Assembly (NCBI GenBank): GCA_036874045.1
Contig: CM072335.1
Span: 23,381,501 to 23,445,500 of the forward strand
DNA: 64,000 bases
Source of the DNA: Cymodocea nodosa
Taxonomy: Eukaryota; Streptophyta; Magnoliopsida; Alismatales; Cymodoceaceae
Direction: 5' to 3'
Part shown: positions 12,101 through 24,500 of the stretch, in pieces
Position numbering within the stretch: position 1 is the stretch's first letter
How the letters are laid out: every line of letters starts with the position of its first letter
The notes under the pieces: model-generated
What the model saw: the letters and a program-made list of their open reading frames with translations, nothing else
Told to the model about the DNA's origin: nothing
Database searches by the model: none
Translations under genes and position numbers: made by a program

Positions 12101-15100
12101 ATAGTTTAGTTGTTGCATAATTAAATATTCACAGATGCATGATTGCTACATAACATATGTTAAAACAAAGTCCTACATCTGTAGAAAAGAAAGAAAACCT
12201 AGCCTTGTATAAAGGGAGACCCTTCACTTACTATCAATTGATTTTGAGTTAGATTTTCACTTGATATCAAAACCGGTTTCCACTGTGGACTACTTGTAGG
12301 CATAAAAAAATCCTGCATTGGTAGAAAAGAAAGAAAACCTAGTCATATATGAAAGGAGACTCTCCACTTATTGTTGATTAATTTTAAGTTGGACTTTCAC
12401 TACATATATCAAGTCTTGTCAGCATCTTTTTTTTTTCCATATACATGTTTCCACGTATTAGTTTCGGTACTTATTTACTGTTGTTAAATATCATTGGATA
12501 AATCATTTGTATGAAAACTATGCTACAATTTTCTTATAGATCAAATCACATAGATCCTAGTAAATTAATAACCAGTTAACGAGTAAAAATCAAAATGTTG
12601 AATGAGGTTAACTATGATATAAAGCATCAAAAAATAAGATATGCATTTCTTTGCGACAAGCTCAAATTGATCATTGAAAATGCTACTCCAAGACCTGACA
12701 TAAATGCCCTAAGATGGAAGGGAAGTGATTTGTCCCCAGTAGTGGTGTCTCTACTCCACAACTCAATCCCAAATGTTTTGAGGATGTTGCCAACACAAAA
12801 AAATTTTCAGGACTACAGTTTGTAAGTGACCAAAGAATCTCTGATTCTTAAGTCAATACTAAGATTTGGGAAAGACCAGGTTTCTAATAGTAAATAGTGC
12901 TTAAGAGAGAGATTACCTTGGGGGAACCCCCTATTTATCGTGGTGAGATTCCTAATACATCCTCAAGATTTTAATGACAGTTGGGATTTAGACACGTCCA
13001 TCAATGGTTGAGAAGGAGTCATGCATCATTTCTTAAGATTTTGCCACATATTGTTTTGGACATTAACAATCAGGTCCACAAATTTCTTGTTGAGAATGTT
13101 GGAGACTGTCAAAATTCTTGAGTGTCGGAAACTCGTAGACTTATTGCTAATTCTTTGCAGTAGATAGCCTTCTCTGCTAGGGAAGGAGTCTCAATAAAAT
13201 GTTTGATACTCTGATCTCTTAGGCTTTGTTGAAATAGTATCCTAGTTGGAAATACTATTTCCATTAATAAGGTTCTATTTCAAATTTAGGGGATCGGAGA
13301 CTCAAACTTCTTGAGTTTTGGAAACTCTTAGACTTATTGCTAATTCTTTGCAGTAGATAGCCTTCTCTACTAGGGAAGGAGTCTCAATAAAATGTTTGAG
13401 ACTCTCTGATCTCTTAGGCTTTGCTAATGATCTGTTACTCACCTACGTGGATACTTATGGTGTTCATCAAGCTATTTAAGTGTCTAGGAAAAAAAAGAAG
13501 AAGATATCCTAGTTGGAAATACTATTTCCTTTAATAAGGTTCTATTTCAAATTTAAAGGATCCAATTACCAAGCCTTTTAAGGCTACTAGTTAGGTGGCA
13601 CACAGGCATTGCCTAGGCACCAAGGTGTGAATTAACCACACCTTGGTTGCTCAGCTTGCCTTGTCTCTAATTGACCAAAACTTTTGCCAAATTCAGTTGA
13701 TTAAATATATGTTTTTAATGATTTTAAATATTTTTCCTTGTAAAAAACTTAAATATTTTTTTTTATGCAATGCTACTAAAACATACATTAATTATTGAAA
13801 TATATAATTATATATATGAATGAAATATACATATTAGTATTATTACACCTCATATTTTGAAGTTATCTTAATATTATATATGTATTTGAATGTTACTTAG
13901 GAAATAATAGAGTTAAAACTATACATAATTATTATCAACTAGGTATATATATATATAACATATACTTAAAAAAAATATTAAATATTTTAATGGGAACCTA
14001 GGTGCCACCTAGGCATCACCTAAGTCCCCAAATGTCAAGGAACCCTAGTTTATCACATGGGTGCCTAAGCAACTTAAAAGTATGTCATTTACTGACTTCT
14101 TTGCAATCAAGTGATCTCCTTCCAAATTCAGGTACCCATATTATCAAGAAAGAAAAGTAGAGGATTCAAAACACATACCTAGAAACCAAACTACTTTAGG
14201 CTTTCTAACTTAATTTTCCAACATTTAGTAAGAGGAGGCTTGACTGAAATAATAAAAATACCAGAAGCATCAGCTTATGTTTATTTTATGGAAGATAAAA
14301 TAATAACAATTCAAGTCATAATCCTACTATATAGGATCAACCATATGAATCTTTTTCTTCTAAGTATTTCTATTTATAGTCAAATCTTGGTTAAATTACA
14401 TAAATCTAAATCTTTCCTCACAATTATTAACCAAGTAATTTTAGGTATTACTCTACATTTTTTATTTTTTTTACACTAATTAATTTTTTACTCCTAATAA
14501 GTGAATTTTTTGGCCTGCTAAGGTTATGACTAAACAACCTAAGGCAACTTTCTCTTATCTTATCTTTAATTAGTGCAACTCATACTTTTTCCTAATTTTT
14601 TTTTTTAACAACTTAGGTTCATGGAAGATAGTGTAATAATTTTTTTATAGAAATATTTCACAAAAATTGTGAAATGCTTTTAAGGAGATGTATTACAACT
14701 ATTAAAATTACTATCCAACTCCTTCAAAAGTATAACTCCTACAAAATGCAAAAAAGACAAAGTGTCTTGGATTATGTTAATAATATGATTATCATGGCTA
14801 TAGACTTATATATTCTAGGAACACTTGTCACAAAACAGTTACAAGTGGAAATTATACTTAATAGTTTAGCAAACAATTTTGACATGATGACCACAACTCT
14901 TAGGTTGACCACACCCCTTCAACTTTCTAAATTGTCAATAAAATTAGAAACTGACCAATAGCTTATGATCAACAACAAAAAGCATGCATTGAATTTACAA
15001 GAAGTGAACAAAACATTTTTGAAGCCCAATAATGACAAAAACAAAGGCTAAAATAACAGGATTGGGCCAAACAAGGTGAAATTCTAATCCAAATCAAGTA

Positions 15101-17426
15101 CAAGAATAAAAACTATAACAATTGGAGTGGCCCATCTGGTTATTTTAGAGTAAATTATCCTGATGATGATGGAAATAAAGGCAATCCTCTGAAACAATGG
15201 TCAGCCAAAGAGAGTATTTATTGAAATTGTTTAGAACAGTAAAGTTGTTGTAAGTTTTAATGATCAATAAGCTGATTCTAATGCAGTCCAACACATTGTA
15301 AAGATAAAGAAAAGATTGAATTTTTACCAAACTGGAACATGACAAACAAAGCATTTACATACACCAATCTAGATGTGTAAGGCATTAGCTCCTACCGATT
15401 GGATCATGAAGATAATATCATAGTTCTCAAAGATGGATTTTATACACTTAGCATGGTATGTGATTTTTTTGCTAAACTCATAAAAATGATTTACAATAAA
15501 CTTGTCCATTGGAAGGACAGAAAAGTGTTTGATATGGAAATGTGTGTCCCAGAAATTTTTATTTATTTATTTTGGTAGTACAAAATGAAATGAATAATAT
15601 TATATTGCTTTTGTTTATTTATGGCATCTTGGATTAAGACATTCTAGTAATCTAAAATGAAACAAGTCATAAAATTAAATGTTCAGGGGTACAAATCTAT
15701 TACAAGAATATCTTATAAATTATGGAATGAAAGAAAGTCAAAAATCATCTACGAAGATGGGGATCTATAGCACAAGTTCTCATTTCAAGTTTTTAAAGAT
15801 GTTGAATTTAGAACACCAAAGTGTGGGTTTATAGGTTATTTTGCAAGCACTTGACTATAGGTGCAATATATAGGAAACATTAACTATATAGATGCAATAT
15901 TTCCAAAAAAATTCTAGATGAAAAATAAAATCATCATAAAAAAGAATGATCCTCTATTAGTAATAGATAATGACTATTTCAATGATATTCAAGAAAATTG
16001 TGTATGCACAAGCAATTGCAAGGTAAATATATGTAATATTGTACACTGCACCAAACTTGACATATTCAACAAGTTTGGTAAGTAGATATCAAAGTAATTC
16101 TAGAAAACATATTAGTAAGCTGTTAAAGGATCATTAAATATTTAAAAGAGCATTATGCCACAAATTTGTATATCAAGCAGAAAATGTTTGAAACACTTGG
16201 CTATATAGATGCTGATTTTGAGGTGATAGATGATGGAAAATCTGCTTTGGAACATTTGCTCATTTTTGGTGGTGATGATGTATCTTGAGGTAGCAAAGAC
16301 AGTTACCAGATAAACATAGGAAGCTAAATACATTGCTTGTAGTACAATTACACATTACTTGTGGTACAACCACTAAAAAGGTTGTTTGAATCAAAAGATT
16401 TTTTAAATATTTAAATCTTAATTTGATAGATAGACTCAATGTTGTTGAGACGCCTACCTACAGCCTAGGCGCCCAGGCAGTTTTTCAAGACCACATTATT
16501 AATGAATATACGTTTTGGAAATATAATCTGTATATATACATATAGATTCTATATGTAGGAAGGGTTGCCTCCATTATAAAAGTAATGGGATCCTTGCCCA
16601 TCGAAGACACTTGAAAATCTTAAGACGAGAAATCTAGACCATCGGAACCCCAAATCCCACTTCCAAACTTGCACTCAAAAACAAAAGTCGAATTTGCACT
16701 AATGACGTGAACGGAAGAGCACTGTGTTGATGGGAGTAACCAAATTATAATCAAACTTGATGGAAACAAGCAATACAGAACTTATCGACCTTAGCATAGG
16801 GATCCAGCAGAATACGTGAAGCATCAAAATAGTGTCCATCTTTAGGAGAGAAGGGTCCATCAAATCTGTAGCCATAGAGCATGTCCCCAAGATCTCCCTT
16901 GAGAAACACATGCCACACGTTGCCCGTCTTGTTCAGCAAGGGATCGAGTGAAATCTCCTCCGTCACCTCCTCCTACAACGACAACGCGAAGAAGATGTGA
17001 CCGCAGTTGCATGCATAAGGAATAGCGAGCTTCTCAGACTACCTGTTGGAGATCGGTCATGGTAAAAAGACAAAGCGTGGCCGCGGACGCCACCGAGGAG
17101 TAGATAGCGAAATTAACGCCTCCATCTCTAGCCACGGCGCCGAGCGGCATAGGGGCCCCGCGAAGAACCTCGATTCCCCTCAATATCGGCTTCCCCGACA
17201 CGGCGAACTCGACGGAAGACGTAGTGGCGGCCGACTGCTTCCGATGCTGAGCTCCTCCCGCGGGATTCCTCACGGCTGCGGCCAATGTGAATCTCCGGTT
17301 CCCCCGGAAAGGCCGTGGGAATGCGGCGGCGCGCGGGGGATCAAAGGCGTTGCTGGTGGAGGAGTGGAACAGGCTCGGGTTGACGATCATCGACAGTTCC
17401 GTCGAGGCCTGCGTTGTCGTCGTCAT
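3186..17426 (-). CDS. ISA3: Isoamylase 3, plastidial starch debranching enzyme (18 exons, complete)
   Basis: Hydrolyses alpha-1,6 branch points of short-branched glucans during plastid starch breakdown. Exons (- strand, in order): 17043-17426, 16790-16972, 11256-11348, 10968-11120, 9121-9212, 8740-8881, 8563-8670, 8318-8403, 8057-8128, 7847-7973, 7409-7495, 6454-6546, 5416-5574, 5172-5255, 4369-4449, 4215-4297, 4014-4131, 3186-3452. All splice GT-AG, stay in phase and give about 803 aa, close to known ISA3 lengths. Residues 1 to about 70 are Ser/Ala/Arg-rich, like a transit peptide. A CBM48-type N domain follows ([15 protein letters not shown]), then the GH13 barrel. DGFRFDLAS gives nucleophile D428, AEAWDAAG gives acid/base E484 and [10 protein letters not shown] gives D557. 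The C-terminal beta domain ends [13 protein letters not shown]. The subtype call rests on close agreement with recalled Arabidopsis ISA3 along the whole length. Intron 2 (5.4 kb) is swollen by a retroelement. Confidence 0.97.
4135..4156. repeat. Long poly(A/T) tract in an ISA3 3' splice site
   Basis: An almost uninterrupted A run on the + strand is a T run on the coding strand. It forms the polypyrimidine tract of the acceptor for ISA3 exon 17 (exon start 4131). Its length probably varies between alleles. Confidence 0.8.
9892..10285. mobile_element. Two TRIM-like LTR remnants, head to head, in ISA3 intron 4
   Basis: About 9892-10066, read on the - strand, resembles one terminal repeat plus the short internal part of the TRIM at 30152-30458. 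It shares the internal motif with GTGGGTGCATGG-like sequence and a primer-binding-like site. About 10110-10285 reads like the other end of the same family on the + strand, with a purine-rich tract followed by a terminal-repeat-like sequence. The two partial copies are thus inverted relative to each other. Both are old, decayed and non-coding. Confidence 0.45.
12159..12402 (+). mobile_element. TRIM-like miniature LTR element
   Basis: Two direct repeats of about 100 bp (12159-12261 and about 12301-12402) share a block beginning near GTAGAAAAGAAAGAAAACCT. They are separated by about 40 bp that starts with TGATATCAAAACC, which resembles an initiator-tRNA-Met primer-binding site. This is the layout of a terminal-repeat retrotransposon in miniature: non-coding, diverged and nested within the copia element. 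Confidence 0.55.
13108..13563. repeat. Imperfect tandem duplication
   Basis: The block at about 13108-13294 is repeated at about 13301-13563. Shared pieces include GCAGTAGATAGCCTTCTCT, GGAGTCTCAATAAAATGTTT and CCTAGTTGGAAATACTATTT. The second copy carries about 75 extra bases (about 13430-13505) that the first lacks. It lies inside the copia element in ISA3 intron 2. I do not recognise its origin. Confidence 0.75.
13574..14096 (+). repeat. GCCTAGGC-family dispersed repeat, copy A
   Basis: This AT-rich, non-coding repeat is bounded by GCCTAGGCACC-like sequence on the left and CCTAGGTGCCACCTAGGC-like sequence on the right. The AT-rich core matches copies B (26398), C (54308) and D (59737), B and D in reverse orientation. 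A subterminal hairpin at 13619-13647 has 11-bp arms. The shape (about 0.5 kb, GC-rich ends, no coding capacity) suggests a non-autonomous DNA transposon, possibly hAT-like, but target duplications were not established. Confidence 0.75.
14240..14600 (-). mobile_element. RTE-like LINE 3' fragment
   Basis: Read on the - strand, this stretch matches the 3' portion of the LINE family at 52430-53130, 53625-53816 and 57340-58030. It shares the segment encoding the RLRWFGH-like region and the closing KRIHV-like region in decayed form, and ends in a short TTG/TTA-type tail near 14240. It is nested in the copia element of ISA3 intron 2. Confidence 0.6.
16440..16490. repeat. GCCTAGGC-family fragment
   Basis: This short piece contains ACGCCTACCTACAGCCTAGG and the following GCCCAGGCAG, the GC-rich end of the dispersed family, without the AT-rich core. 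Confidence 0.45.
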
Positions 17427-18569
17427 CGTCGTGGAAAGGGAATGGGAGTGGGGAGGAGGTCAGCAAGCTCACTCCTCTGGCTTCGTGGTCTCCGCTCCGC
17501 ACATGAAACTGCCGCTGATTATATGGGGCGATGGACTCACAGCCGCCGTCGTTGCCCAACAATGCATGTACGACGGATGGAGACGGATAAAGTTTTTAAT
17601 ATATATTTATGTTCATTAAAATTTAATTTTAATAAGAATTATAGATATTATTATGTTTAATTGGTTCAACTATTTCACAAAAATGATACTTGTAGGGCAT
17701 GAAATGGCGCATCAGAATAGATGTGATCATAAAAATGATATCCAAGGTAACCTCATATATATTTTTTTCAAGCAAGGTTATTTCATATTTAGAGCATATA
17801 ATGGGTCAAAGAAAACTTCCAAAAGGGACTTACTAGGATCCGAGTCGATACCCCTTTCCACCCATTGACATGTCATACCTTCCAGCTTGGCGTTCTTGGG
17901 ATGCATCAATCTTCTCAATGGTATCAAGCTTGATTTTTGTTCTCTAAACCACAAACTCCTCTAGAAATTTCAATTTCTTTAGGATTTAAATGATCTGGAT
18001 TTATTCTTCACTTTAACATTTTCCAACGATTACGTCAAAGCCTGTAAAATTACACGGAAATCGGAAACAAAACTATTTATATACAAAAATAGAAAAACGT
18101 TAAGGAACAAAATACATGCGAATTTTATACTTTGTCACGCGGCAATGACGTCGACAAGGTAATATCCAAAAATTGATGTCGGCAAGGTGCAATTAGCCAT
18201 TCATCTCTTCGCACGAATAATAATGTTCTTACTCTCGTGGCAGCAACGTATCGTGATTATGCCCAGAGCAGTGGTAGAAGGAAGGGCCACGGAGAACATA
18301 CAATGCAACAACGTTTATACCTCATCTGATGGAAGCTGCATCCCTGTCTTACCCAATTGACACGTCCACTGGGATGGAACATGAATCTGGGTATTATGGG
18401 TGAGAAGGTTTTTCTCATTTTTCTCTCCCATGCATGTTAGCAATTGCTCGATATAAAGCAATATTTCTGCACATGGTGCTGAACCGTGATTCAAATGGAG
18501 CCCAAAGTACATATACATCATTCGTAATTTTGCTAACGAATGTACTCCGTTTCCCACGGGGAAAGTATG
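17427..18569 (-). promoter_or_regulatory. ISA3 promoter region / GON4L-like 3' flank
   Basis: This 1.1-kb spacer separates the ISA3 start codon from the stop codon of the co-oriented upstream gene. Its right part is presumably the 3' UTR of the GON4L-like gene. The ISA3-proximal 150 bp are GC-rich and probably 5' UTR. An AT-rich TATA-like stretch at about 17597-17612 (reading CATAAATATATATT on the - strand) lies about 175 bp upstream of the start codon. No other gene is recognisable. Confidence 0.4.
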
Positions 18570-21500
18570 TCAATCAACAACGATTTTCAAATCTGACTTT
18601 TTTCTTCTCACCGAGCAAGAATTTGAGCTTTTTGCCTTGCGTGCCTTGTATTGCCTATGCTTCCACTGTTCGTGAGTCTGTGAACACCCAGGAGAAAAGG
18701 CCGTACCTGCCTGCCTTTGTTTCGATGGTGGAAAAGATGCAGCAGCCAATGAGTCTAGACATAAATTTGTTTGAACAGAATTTCCGGAGTTTTCATTTGA
18801 TTCTGACATGTTAAAACAGGATGCATTCGGTTGATCATGGTTCTCTTCGGCCGAATTCTCATCACCTTCGGTAGGGCTATTTATCTCCTGCACATAAGAA
18901 TTAGCTTTTAACAAATAAAGCTCAGGATAACATAATAATGTAACAATGTATGCAATGATATTTAAGGGACTACACGAACATAAAGACAATTCAAGTATTT
19001 TCCAATAGTACCAACAACTCTGGGTTGCAAACGGTATTCTGACATTTTTTTCCGACAAATCACCATTAAAGACCAAATAATTTAAAAAGGATGAAACATC
19101 ATATGTAATCATGGTGTGAATAATAACAGTAATAACGAACCTTAATTGAGTTTAAGTTGGGTTGAGTGTGCGAATTAGAGCCAAATAAATGTGCTTTTCG
19201 TCTTCCTTGGTGCATGCGGGAGAGGATGGGATTAAAAGGGTTGAGCTGTGCAGGTGTCTTGATTGTTAGCTGAGGTGAAGCATGTGTGGAGGTCGTAGTT
19301 GATCCTCAAATTTCAACTACCCATCATCTGTTGTAATTCCAGTATCACTAAAACATTGCTATTACCTCCAATCAAGGTCACGTCAGCTGATAGGCACCAA
19401 AGTGGTATCAAAGACATTGGGCCTAGGTGCAGAGCCAGGATTTAGGAAGGTCATCTGGAAGGGCTGGAGCAGATCTTGGAGATGCTGAAGAAGATAAACT
19501 CCCCAATCAAGCTGATAGAATCTTGGATGAAAAAGCATCAAGAACCGGATCTGGGGATACAGATGGAGAATCAAGCCACTGCCACTCTGGTCAACCCACT
19601 GGAGGTAATTACCTCAAACTTGAAGCTGGCATTTTCTTTATATGATGGGACCACGAATCCAAAATGGAATCACATTGTGGACCAATTATTCACCTATCAT
19701 CAGGTAGGCTATGGGGAGTGGGTGACTATTGCAGCAATAAATGTGAAGAGGAATTCAGCCAACCGGTTCAATGATTTCAAGAAGAGCCATGACGAGATGG
19801 AGTGGAGTGATTTTGTGAAACATCTAGCAGTAAGATTAGGTGAAGCTACCCTGAAGGATTACAAGAATAACTTTTCAAGCTCCAGCGGAAGGGCACAGTA
19901 GTTGGTAGTAGAGTACTTAACGAATTTGATGCATTAGTTACTAGAATATCTGGATGGTGTGAAATCTTCATTAATCTCCTGGTTTCTTGGAGGATTCAAA
20001 GAAGAGATCAAACTCAATGTGAAGTGTTTTCAACCAGGAAGTCTTGCAATGACTGTCTTTAGCTAGATTGTAGGAAACGAGTGAAGATAAAAGATCCATT
20101 GGGAAGGTGTCAGCGATGGGACCTGAAGGATGATGGGCAACAGCGAAATCCACTTCAGTGGGGGCCAATACTAATCAAGGGGAAGCCACTATTAAGACTG
20201 CTGCAGGATGCAGGAATGTCCATATTGTCAAGCTTACTCCAGCTGAAGGGTAGAGAAGGGAGCATGGACTATGTTTTAGATGTGATGAGAAGTATCATAA
20301 GGGTCACATCTGCAAAAATAAAAGGCTGTTCCTGCTACAGGGACAGATATGAGAGTAAGGGATGAGAATGATACTCTTGAATCAACAGAATGCTCAACAA
20401 ATGAAGGGGTTGAGAAGGTACCAGAGATCACCATCCATGCTCTTACAAGTACTGACCATCCAGAGACATTAAATGGGATTTTGTGCTGCAGAAATTGATG
20501 GGAAAGGAAATAATGGAAAATAAATTTCACCTAATAAAGGTGTTTATGTGTGAGGAAACCTTCCACACAAATTTTCGTGACCCTCCCCACAGGCCAAAAG
20601 GGAATTTTTCTGGTGGATAAGTGACTGTTCTACCAAACCCATGTGGTATTCACAACTTTACAAAGTGAAAAAATTATGAATTGAAGCAAGCTTCCAATCA
20701 AGAATAAGAGAATTCTGGGTCATTTATTCACTGCAGTGGGCTGTGTCCAGAGAAGATGTTAGAAATGGAAGGAGTGAAAATTTTTCCAGCCCTCAAGAGA
20801 CAGTGACATCATCTTGGGAATGCATTGCTTAAAACCTTTAGGTGATGCGATTCTGAATTTTGATCAAATGTACTAGAAATTCTGGATATCATCAGATATG
20901 GATAGTTAAAGAGGGATATGCCAAAGACAGGTTTCAAAACTCATAATGGGCACTTTGAGTTTATTGTGATGCCCTTTGGATTTTGTAATGCGTTTTCTAC
21001 CTTCCAGTCATTGTTAAATGAGGTATTCAGACATTTCTTTTTTACGTAAGTGCTGGTTTTTTTATGATATCCTAGTCTATAGTAGATCATTGGAAGAACA
21101 TGTTTTGCATTTAGACTCTGTGCTTGACACTTTACAACAGCATCAGCTGTATTCAAAGAAGTAAATGAGAATTTGGGGTCAGGAGGGTCACCTATATGGG
21201 CCATATTGTTAGCAGACGGGGGGTGAGTGGATCCAGATAAAGTCCAAGCAGTACTTGATTGGCCAACTCCCAAGAATCTGAAGACATTAAGAGGATTTCT
21301 TGGATTATCTGGCTATTACCGTAGATCTATTCAAAATTATGCAAAAATAGCGCACCTCTAACTGGACTTCACAAGAAGAAGAATTTTCATTGGAACCCTG
21401 CAGCAACCCTGGCTTTTGAACTGAAAAAAATGTTTGACAACCATTCCAGTATTGGTTCTTCCTAATGTCACTAAATCCTGCATATTGGAATGTGATGCAT

Positions 21501-24500
21501 CTAGTAATGGTATTGGATCTTTGTTAATGCAGGAGGTTCACCCATTGGCCTATTTGAATAAGGTATTAAAGGGGAGTCAACTTCATCTGTCTATCTATGA
21601 AAAGAAGATGATGGCTATTCTGCAATCTGTCAAGAAATGGAGATCTTTATTGCTCGGAAGGACATTTACAATCAGAATAAATCAACTTAGCCATGAATAT
21701 TTCACTGATCAAAGCATCAATACACCAGCACAGTGGAAATGGATAGACAAACTTCTAGGCCTTGACTATAAGGTGGAACATAAACCAGAAAATTCCAACA
21801 AGGTGGCAGATGCACTTTCTAGGAGAGATCAACCAGCCCATCAGTGTCAATGTATCAGTGTTTTGGTGCCACAATGGATCAAAATGGTTAAGGAGGCCTA
21901 CACTAATGCTGAGTATCAAGCAGCACTTCAGGATCCGTAGGAAGGGAAATTCAATTACAACAAATATAAAAAGGTGGATGGTCTTTTTTCACAAAGGAAG
22001 ACTTCGTTATTTTTGATGTTCCTCAACTTAGAAGAACTTCTTCAAGAACTACATGATTCCACCAAAGGAGGTCATGCAGGTTACAAGAGCACAGTAGCAC
22101 AGATGAAGTCCTTTCTGAAGGATGTTAAAAGATATGTCAGGGAATGTTATACTTGTCAAAGAGTGAAATATGATAACACCTGCAGGACTTTTAGAACCAT
22201 TGCCAATTCCTCAATCAAGATGAGAAGATGCGTGGATTTCATAGTCTTCCCATATCTAAATGCAAGCAACCATATTGGTGGTTGTTGACAAACTTACCAA
22301 ATTCAGCCATTTAATTGAAGAGGTCCTGTCCCACCATGGGATCCCAGGAAGCATTGTGAGTAATAGGGAATCTATTTTTACAATGTCCTTTTGGCAGGAA
22401 CTAGTGAAACTACAAGGCACTCATTTTCGTATAAGTTCTGCATATCACCCTCAAACTGATGGGTAGACTAAAGTGTTGAATAAAATTTTGGAAACAAATG
22501 GATTATGTTTATACTTGAGAAGCTATGCTTATTATCAACAAAACAAATGGATTTCTTACCATGGACTGAGTATTGGTATAATACCAGCACTCAAGGATCT
22601 ACCAAACCCACTCCCCATTTGATGCACTATATGGCCACCAACGGCCTACCATTCTCACTTATGTTCCTCAGACAACCAGAATAGCTGCCGTGGACACACA
22701 ACTTCACTCAAGAGATCAGATAATCCAATTATTACAGAATAACTTAACAAAAGCTCAGCATTGCATGAAGCATATGGCAGACCGTAAGGGACAAGAGAAG
22801 TCTTTTCAAGTTGGTGATTGGGCTGACAACAATCAGATCAAGTGAGACGAAACCAGAAGCTGGCAGCACATTTTCATGGTCCATTCCAATTTCCAAGTCA
22901 AGAGATGCAATGACCAGGTGGCTTGTGAACTAGAATTATCAGAGAGATCCAAAATACATTCAGTTTTTCATGTCTCTCAGTTGAGACACAAGCTTGGTCA
23001 AGTGATAAACTAATTTCACACACTGTTCCAATGTTCCTGCCAGTCCCTCCATGCCTGTAGTTGTATGTGTCAGAAAGGCAATCAAGCAGTAGCCAAGGTA
23101 CTAGTCCAGTGGCATGGAAATGATTGGTTAGCAATGTTGGAGTACCGAGAAGAAGTTTCCAACAATCAACCTTGAGAAGGTTGCTAAAATAGGGAGATAT
23201 TTAAGCAACCTTTATAACAATGGTGTAAATAATAATGGTAACAGCAAACCATAATTGGGTTCGATTCAGGCATGCCTTCATCTACCTTGGCATGTGTGTG
23301 AGGATGGGTTTAAAAGAGTGAAGCTATCAGGTGTCTTGATTGTTAGCTGAGCTGAAGTTTATGTGGAGGTCCCAGTCGATCCTCAAATTTCAACTACTGA
23401 TCATATGCTTGTAATTCCAGTATAAATCAATCAATAAAACATTGCTATTACTTCTGATCAAGCTCCTGTTGCCACGGAAAACTGTGACACTAATCATGCA
23501 GTCGCGCTTATTTGCTAGTAACATTTATGAAAGCCAGGTAATTGTTGGAAAGTAATTTGACATTAAATAACCTACAGCCAGAAATTGTTTTGGTATATGC
23601 AACACATAGAATTTGATAAAAGATGAGGGAACTGTTAAGAAATGTTTTAATTTTTTGCATGTTGCAGTCAGCCATGGCTGCACTTTACCATGAAAGGGTC
23701 ACCATCAAAGAGGGAAAATGAGTCCACCAGCAAACAGGACAATGAAATTTCAAGGGGTGCCTCCCAGAGTTACGGATATGAATGATATCAAAGAGTTTGG
23801 AGGTCACTAGCTTCAAGGGGTGCAATTATTTTCTCCCATTCTACAATTGAAAATACATAAAACCTGATGATATATTTTGTAGAGATATGTAGCAATAATG
23901 AGACAGTTGGATCGATGAAAAACAAAATAAAAACACTAAAAAGTTTGACCTCTCTTATGTTAAGATCATTCAATTTTGAAAATTTCTTCCATTTTATATA
24001 CAATGAAAGTTACCTGGCTTTGAATTTCAGATATATATTCACCATGAATCTGATCATCATCTGAATCATCCATCTCCTCATGCTCGAATTCAACATGCTC
24101 AATTTCTTCATCTGAATCACTCAATTCTTCTTGTTCCATCACTATTTCTGGAAAATCTGCACCCCCCTCATGATTTTTTGAATATATGCAAGAAATACCA
24201 CCGGATGCACCAGAAGTGAAATCTGCTTCAACATTTACAACAGAATAGGGAGATGAAGGGTTTCTGATAGTAGCATCACGACAATTCTCTTGAAAGATGG
24301 AAGAATCTTTAGCAGGTAAGATGCTCTTTATCATTCTTTTGACGTATACACTAGGTTTGCCATATTCAAGGCTTCGACAATTAGCCATGAAGCTAACAGC
24401 TTTTTCCCCTTTATATCTTGTGGACAGGTGGATGTCCAAATCAATCTCACTCTCATTTTCATATCGACCAGAAGATTCTGCATTTGGAACATGATGGCTA

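Larger units (their letters stand above)
11443..16698 (+). mobile_element. Decayed Ty1/copia LTR retrotransposon with nested insertions
   Basis: The 5' LTR is 11443-11708, starting TGTTGGGAAG and ending TTGCA. It is followed at 11710-11722 by a sequence like the initiator-tRNA-Met primer-binding site (TGGTATCAAAGCC). A partial 3' LTR at about 16555-16698 repeats the last 140 bases of the 5' LTR. Between them, 14674-14970 resembles a copia gag (UBN2-type) region, and about 15650-16440 resembles late pol ending in RNase H. The element lies antisense to ISA3. It is a fossil: coding parts are heavily broken (dozens of breaks), much of pol is missing, and other repeats sit inside it. The LTR remnants differ at many sites, so the insertion is old. 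Confidence 0.75.
11349..16789 (-). other. ISA3 intron 2, expanded by nested repeats
   Basis: This 5.4-kb intron lies between exons that encode adjacent residues (DPYAK, then AVLSRSEY). Almost all of it is one Ty1/copia element (11443-16698) with a TRIM, a tandem duplication, a GCCTAGGC-family repeat and an RTE LINE fragment nested inside. The splice sites are outside the insertion and intact. Confidence 0.85.

Noticed and set aside
17046-17660. 204-codon + strand open frame (and a 110-codon one at 17287-17619)
   Set aside because: It is antisense to ISA3 exon 1, whose transit-peptide and N-domain match is clear. Long frames arise here because the exon is GC-rich. The protein shows no domain.
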